A DNA stretch of 64,000 nt from contig NC_089194.1 in NCBI RefSeq assembly GCF_947507565.1, positions 186,001-250,000 of the forward strand, given 5' to 3'. Positions 59,401 to 64,000 of the stretch are shown one piece after another (position 1 is the stretch's first letter; every line of letters starts with the position of its first letter). The notes below the pieces were generated by a model that saw only the letters and a program-made list of their open reading frames with translations, ran no database searches and had not been told where the DNA came from. This stretch comes from Oscarella lobularis. Lineage: Eukaryota; Porifera; Homoscleromorpha; Homosclerophorida; Oscarellidae. Position numbers and translations under genes: made by a program.

Positions 59401-60149
59401 CAATTACATTAGGACCAATTGGAGGTAGCCTCAGAGAGCAGAGCTTCATTATTTTTAGGCACAAAGCTCTGCGAGGCTTAAGAGTCATCTGCTACACAGC
59501 ACCTCTGTGTGATCATCCAAAGGCGTATGGTCTGGTTTTACAGCAGCAACGAGAATTCTCACTAAAAGAGACAGTTAGTTCTGCATGTAGAAAAACAGCT
59601 TACAGGACGATTTTTACCGTCATCGTCTCTTCTGTAGACAGGTTTGTCAGTCTGTACAAAAACTGACATTGATTTGAAGCTCAGCACCACGCGTCGTCTC
59701 TCATTTGTAGGGCATTTGGGAAGATTAGTCATAACATTGACGTAGGCGTAACGTGTCCCTCCCTCGCTCGGTTCGGTGACGTTCATGCAAGGAATCTGAA
59801 GGAAAAAGGGCCCTAAGCTGTCATATTAAAATTCCTCTGCTTACTCTGAGCTTGAACTCCTTGGTGCCTTTGGCAACAATGACGAAATTTGATCCGTTTA
59901 TGACAAAGCCGTCAAACGTTTCGATTTGGACTTTGATTGGGAGAGCTTGCTCTCCAAAGACCGAAACGACTATCGTCTGCTCAATTTCAACTTGCAAAAC
60001 TTCGGGAAAGAGGACGACGTAGTTCGGGGAACTAGGAAACAGGAAGAACTAGCCCTCGAAGATGGCACGACAAGCGGCAAAGACCCTTACCACACATTCC
60101 CAATAGCTGCTGTAACAAGAAAAGAAAGAGCACACAACTTCGCGAACAT
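52740..60149 (-). CDS. Complement C3/alpha-2-macroglobulin family protein with disabled thioester and cysteine-rich insert
   Basis: ATG at 60149 starts a signal peptide (KLCALSFLVTAAIG). MG domains follow (FPEVLQVEIEQTIVV, VFVQTDKPVYRRD). The middle has RRKRGMSP and RRGRSVEDP basic sites, then the FPHVW segment and MG7 (FVECHLPTSLRRLEQ). A compact insert with eight cysteines precedes the thioester domain. The thioester motif is GCGEP instead of GCGEQ, and the downstream catalytic His region reads GVFFESDSFSAD, lacking His. The TED (SPASTM, TTAYALCAFV, WLNGER), MG8/receptor-binding domain and a C-terminal C345C/netrin-like domain (52740-53153) are present. C345C marks the complement C3/4/5 branch. 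Introns are mostly about 50 bp. It is expected to be secreted and to act in non-covalent recognition, as C5 does; this is inference. No anaphylatoxin cysteine pattern was found. Confidence 0.85.
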
Positions 60150-60910
60150 GTTTGGCTTGGTTTCTCCTCGCGGCCTTCCCCCGGCGAGTAGCTTTGTACT
60201 ACAAGTCTGGAGAGTTGAGAAAAACGAAAATGACGTCGAGTCGAAAAGGAAACTTTTCCTGCAAACGCGTTTAGGCAAGGAAGGACACGAATGCAACTAA
60301 GATGTTGATGAATTTAGGGCGGGGCAAGCATCTCCCACCTAGGATCTCACGTGTTGATTAGCGGCTGCTCCTTGTTTGAACAAAGAATCAAACACTTTCA
60401 ACAGCACAAGTCTTCATAATTTCAACCTTTTCGTCACAGAACTTCCACGTCTAAAGAGCTGACGTTTATTCACGCGAATCTAACAGAGATAATCAACAAA
60501 TCAATCCCATTACGACTCTACGACGCGTAGGCGGCCAAGCGTTCGCAGACCCTTTCAGGCATGGTGCGGAGTATCCGAGAACGTAAAAGGGTCTACAAAC
60601 CTTATCACAACGATTGAATGTTTTCTGGCTGAGCGCTGCAGTGACGCGAATATAAACGGAGACTTGGCTCACTGATAAGGGTGTTCCAGAACATAAAAGA
60701 AATACTATGCCTTCTAGAAAGAGCAATATCAGTATTAGCCATGTATTACATAGGGAGATAATCTCACACTCGTCCATGCAGTGCACGTATCTCAAAAAAA
60801 CGCTGCGCGATGAGTCTCAGTGCTCCAAAGTGTCGTCACATTGACGCCACCATCCGGATTATTTTAGGCTGTTGTAAGCAAGAGAGAACCTTTTCATTTC
60901 TCGACAAAGC

Positions 60911-61906
60911 TCAGACAAAATAGAAGAGTTCTGATACGATAAAGTTCCCAAGGTGTACCTAGACAGAGATCAAAATTTGCGAGCAACGGCGGAGAAAAAA
61001 GATCAGTTTGAATTTTACTTACAACTGCGAACAGACAGCAGGCCTTCCAGCCCAAACTACTGACGCTCACATAGAATGTCGTCATTAACAAGTGAAGCAA
61101 TGTACTGAACGCAACGTAAATAAAAAGGAAACGCGTGAAACACATATTGACATACGAGATTACAAAGCAATGACAACTAGGGGTCATGCTAATTAACTAA
61201 GAAATAACTGTTCAATTTAAACTTACCTACCACAAGAGAGTCACCGAACAGCAATGACTCTGGAAGTTGGAAATGGTTTGCCCAGAGGTTCTGAGAAGAA
61301 AGGAGTAAACAAATAAACATATTTGAATAGATTCTCACCTTGTGTTTGAAATTGTCCTTATAGTCTCTTTGGGTCCAATGGATTTACGAGTTGCTACAGC
61401 AATGGTCAACGATAAATACTATTGATTTTAAAAATTTACCTTTCTGGGTGAACAGGACTGAGCTAGGAACTTTTCCCACGTGGCTTTCGTAGCAAAGAAC
61501 ATCTCCGTTTAGTCTCAATCAATTTCCGGTTTCACTTTAGATGCGTGGGCTTTGTCACTGCTACGTACTACAACTGCCACAAGAAGCAGATGCAATAGAA
61601 ACATAAAAAGACAATGAAATGATTAAATAAATTATTATTGATGAGGTGCGCTTACAGTCCTTCTTCCTTTCCTCAGGATCTTCCTCGACTTTGGCTTTCT
61701 CCCCTTCTACTCGCCGTCGCACTTACGCCATTGATGTTCTAGTACTTCACGAATATGAGTTGAAGCAAATACAAGACAGCTAGACACATACCTAGGAGAA
61801 ATTCTTTTTATGCAAAAATGACTATGGCTGAAAAGAAATGTGGTCTCTACCTTCAAGTTCACGCTCTCAACTTGGGCGAAGCTCGCACAGTATTTCACTG
61901 GAAAAA
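60911..61906 (-). CDS. Possible small intron-rich membrane protein gene
   Basis: Exon-like pieces on the minus strand read VKYCASFAQVESVNLK, EKAKVEEDPEERKK, LNGDVLCYESHVGKVPSS, KSIGPKETIRTIS and a hydrophobic exon RFLFIYVAFSTLLHLLM. Consecutive pieces from 61515 to 60911 join in frame through GT/AG introns and end at TGA (60911-60913). No domain is recognised and the N terminus is not defined. A separate hydrophobic frame at 60795-60493 could belong to it or be unrelated. Confidence 0.3.
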
Positions 61907-61949
61907 CAATACGTTTCAGACAAAGCTACTCGACGCTAAGTCGATGATG

Positions 61950-62465
61950 ATGCCGGCGCGAGTGTCGTTGGCTCGTCGATAAAGAAATAGAGAAGCGACT
62001 GGCGTTCACGGAACGCTTTTACATATTGGTCACTAAATGCATTGCATCCTCTGAGCGGGTGATCGAAAAGCTGGTAACTGGACTTTCTTCGAATTTATCC
62101 GGGATATAAACAGTTCAACTGATCTCGTCCGAATCCGCTCCTATCGCGGCATGTCGTTGCCTTTCTCGGCGATCGAATGCGTTCTCACTTGGTTTCACTA
62201 GCCGTTTCACCGGCGAAAACGGTGTAATTCCGGCTAGAAGAGTCAAATGAAGCTGGTTTCTTTCGAACCTCCCGTATGTGCGCCTCACACGAAGTCGAAA
62301 AGCGCTCTGTGACAGTCGTAAACTGCTATTCGCTACGTTATTTCTTCAACGACGAAGTGCACGGACAATCTCAGTGACGGTGAAGGCATGCAGGTAGACG
62401 AGAACTAGCTCAGGTAGACGAGAACTAGCTCAGGCAGACAATATAAGTTTTCTCCATAGGAACGA
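61950..62465 (+). repeat. TTATCCGGGATAT-family dispersed repeat, copy 5 (long, uninterrupted)
   Basis: It aligns with 31260-32395 minus the MITE. The core is at 62095. Near its end a 20-bp unit (GGTAGACGAGAACTAGCTCA) is tandemly doubled at 62393-62433. Its right end abuts the Ig gene fragment. Confidence 0.75.
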
Positions 62466-62479
62466 ACGTACACATTGTG

Positions 62480-62985
62480 ACATACACAGCATCGAGTCAT
62501 TATAGTAGGTTACAACGTGGTTTCCAAGCATCCAGGTCACAGATGGCTTAGGTTGTCCTTGAGCTACGCATTCAACTTGAATCGCAGAGCTAGCTCTTAT
62601 CTGATGTTTTTGGATTTAGCTTTCTTTAGCTTTATGATTCCTGGCGTCACTGTGCAAAGAATACTTGCTAAAAAGTTTCAATTATTGACGGACTTACCGG
62701 ATACCATAGCATGGGCACTGGCATAGTTTCCTATTCCATTGCTTGCTGTGCACGTAAACGTCCCACCACTATCTGCTCCATTTCTATTGGTCGCTCGAAC
62801 AGTACTTGCGACTATGCCTTGTTCGTCTGCAGATGCGTTTGCTGCGCTAAATGAACTTTCTGTTGGAGATATCCATGTATGTGACGGAAGAGGAAATCCC
62901 ATGTCAGCGTTTCATTTGGCCATAATTCACAGTCTCATTCATTGGCGACCTGATAATTTTAGGATAACCTAAATTTGAGTGGAAT
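62480..62985 (-). pseudogene. Fragment of an Ig-domain protein
   Basis: Two Ig domains can be read on the minus strand. The first starts PKIIRSPMNETVNYGQ and resumes, out of frame and with the B-strand cysteine missing, at ADMGFPLPSHTW, ending DSGGTFTCTASNGIG. After an intron a second domain begins AIQVECVAQGQPKPSVTW. No signal peptide, transmembrane segment or further Ig exon follows, and downstream sequence is replaced by a dispersed repeat. It is probably a relic of a larger cell-surface Ig gene. Confidence 0.55.
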
Positions 62986-63173
62986 AAATATTGCACAGAG
63001 ACATAAATAAAGTATTACATTTAGAAGCTTGATAGTTAGGGTGTAAAACGCGTTTTGGTCTCTATATACACTGTGCTAGCTCTTTCGCTTTTCATGTCCG
63101 GTTCAAGGAACCTTTCGTGAGAAGTGGTCAATACGAATTTTCACTTTAGACAAAGTCTCAGTCTAGCTTTGCC

Positions 63174-64000
63174 ATGAACGCAAGCAACCGCAGTGCTTTT
63201 CTTTGCCCGCCACTGAACGGCTCGACTGTGCAATTTTCAGAGTTCAAGTATACCACGCTAACAAAGCCAGGAGTTGAAGTGGCTTTCTGGGTGCTTGCCA
63301 TCTCGGCCGTTTTTCTAAACGCACTTGTGATTGCTGCAAGATGCCATTCTCGTTATCGTACTTCGCCCCTGTCTCTTCTTTTCGTCAACTTGGCGGCGTC
63401 CGACCTTCTTCTTGCAACTGGAAAAATTGTTTTTCTCGTTACAGCGCAACTGGTGACCAGTTGGTGCGACGAAGCTACTGACACGACAAAGAATCTCTGC
63501 TACGGCGCCTACATTTTGTCTAACATTTCTATCTCAATGACGACTCTGATGTGGATAGCAGTTTCAAGTTTTGCTTTCAGGGAAATCGTTGGCTGCTTTT
63601 GCTGCTCCATTAGTCCTACCTCAAAGCGCTCCACTGGTGCAATTCTTTTTATCCTTTGGCTTTTTTCTGTAGCATACGCTGTGTACATGACGCTAAGCTA
63701 CAGCCGGGTCCAAAATTTTACAATTGAAGTCGGTGGACGCTCGTTTTTGAACTGGCATATGTGCTGGGCATACGATATGGCCCCATCAGGCGACGAAGCT
63801 GCTGCGCGCAGAGATCTCATACTTATGAGCTTCTACGCTGCAATTGTGATTGCTGTAATTGTTTTATACTTGACCGTTGTTATCGTCGTCTACTGTACTG
63901 CAAAAGCGAAAGAAACCCAGTTTCGAAGTCGACTTGGATGGACTCTTATGACGGCAATTTTGGTTGAATTGCCACTCGTTTTTGTGCAAATCGCCTGGAA
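63174..64000 (+). CDS. Rhodopsin-class seven-helix receptor, 5' part (runs off the window)
   Basis: The open frame starts MNASNRSAF, with potential N-glycosylation sites near the N terminus and no signal peptide. TM1 (VLAISAVFLNALVI), TM2 (VNLAASDLLLATG, the conserved LAxxD core), TM3 starting at a Cys (CYGAYILSN) and ending FRE in place of DRY, TM4 (ILFILWLFSVAYAV), an EL2 Cys (HMCWAYD), TM5 and the start of TM6 are all readable. TM6 appears to lack the CWxP motif. Continuous coding over six helices implies a single long exon. Class A or a divergent orphan sponge receptor is likely; ligand unknown. Confidence 0.75.
   Translation, partial: MNASNRSAFLCPPLNGSTVQFSEFKYTTLTKPGVEVAFWVLAISAVFLNALVIAARCHSRYRTSPLSLLFVNLAASDLLLATGKIVFLVTAQLVTSWCDEATDTTKNLCYGAYILSNISISMTTLMWIAVSSFAFREIVGCFCCSISPTSKRSTGAILFILWLFSVAYAVYMTLSYSRVQNFTIEVGGRSFLNWHMCWAYDMAPSGDEAAARRDLILMSFYAAIVIAVIVLYLTVVIVVYCTAKAKETQFRSRLGWTLMTAILVELPLVFVQIAW

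Noticed and set aside
59926-60300. 124-residue open frame on + at the 5' end of the complement-like gene
   Set aside because: It is antisense to the signal-peptide and first MG exons, which have clear family motifs and splice sites on the minus strand.

Overview
The window is nuclear DNA from an invertebrate metazoan. Genes are dense, most introns are only about 45-60 bp with ordinary GT/AG borders, and the families are animal ones: a receptor tyrosine kinase with calcium-binding EGF repeats, a frizzled-type cysteine-rich domain, a complement C3/alpha-2-macroglobulin protein, GIMAP/AIG1 GTPases, PARP14-type proteins, a GT29 sialyltransferase, an ankyrin-repeat kinase, Ig domains and a rhodopsin-class receptor. 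Compactness plus this repertoire suggests a sponge, perhaps a homoscleromorph. That assignment is inference; I see no rRNA, tRNA or mitochondrial marker.

Layout. 76-5339 (+): PARP14-like protein (RRM, KH-like repeats, macro, two WWE) that stops just before the catalytic domain. 5340-10066: non-coding and repeats, including copy 1 of a 1.5-kb duplicated block. 10067-12318 (-): secreted Fz-CRD/lamin-tail-like protein. 13048-18780 (-): receptor tyrosine kinase. 18781-23640: repeats, gene fragments, copy 2 of the 1.5-kb block and a truncated relative of the 10-12 kb gene. 23823-26583 (-): cysteine-rich multipass membrane protein. 28130-29227 (-): intronless sialyltransferase. 29228-34211: repeats and a MITE. 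34212-36728 (+): two intronless GIMAP-like GTPases, each ending in a CaaX box. 38365-41264 (+): ankyrin-repeat kinase. 42273-45420 (-): topoisomerase II-like protein without ATPase domain and without the catalytic tyrosine. 46774-52502 (-): second PARP14-like copy, catalytic domain present but the frame broken at five places. 52740-60149 (-): C3/A2M-like protein with a disabled thioester and an extra cysteine-rich insert. 60911-62985 (-): a poorly resolved small gene, a repeat and a decaying Ig fragment. 63174-64000 (+): start of a seven-helix receptor.

How the genes may fit together. PARP14-like, GIMAP-like, complement-like and Ig-type genes are all families tied to immunity in other animals, so the window reads as an innate-immunity-rich neighbourhood. 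It shows strong birth-and-death evolution: an inverted PARP duplication with different damage in each arm, a duplicated 3' end of the complement-like gene flanking the PARP relic, and catalytically disabled members of the TOP2 and complement families. Co-function of neighbours is inference; these are separate eukaryotic transcription units, not an operon.
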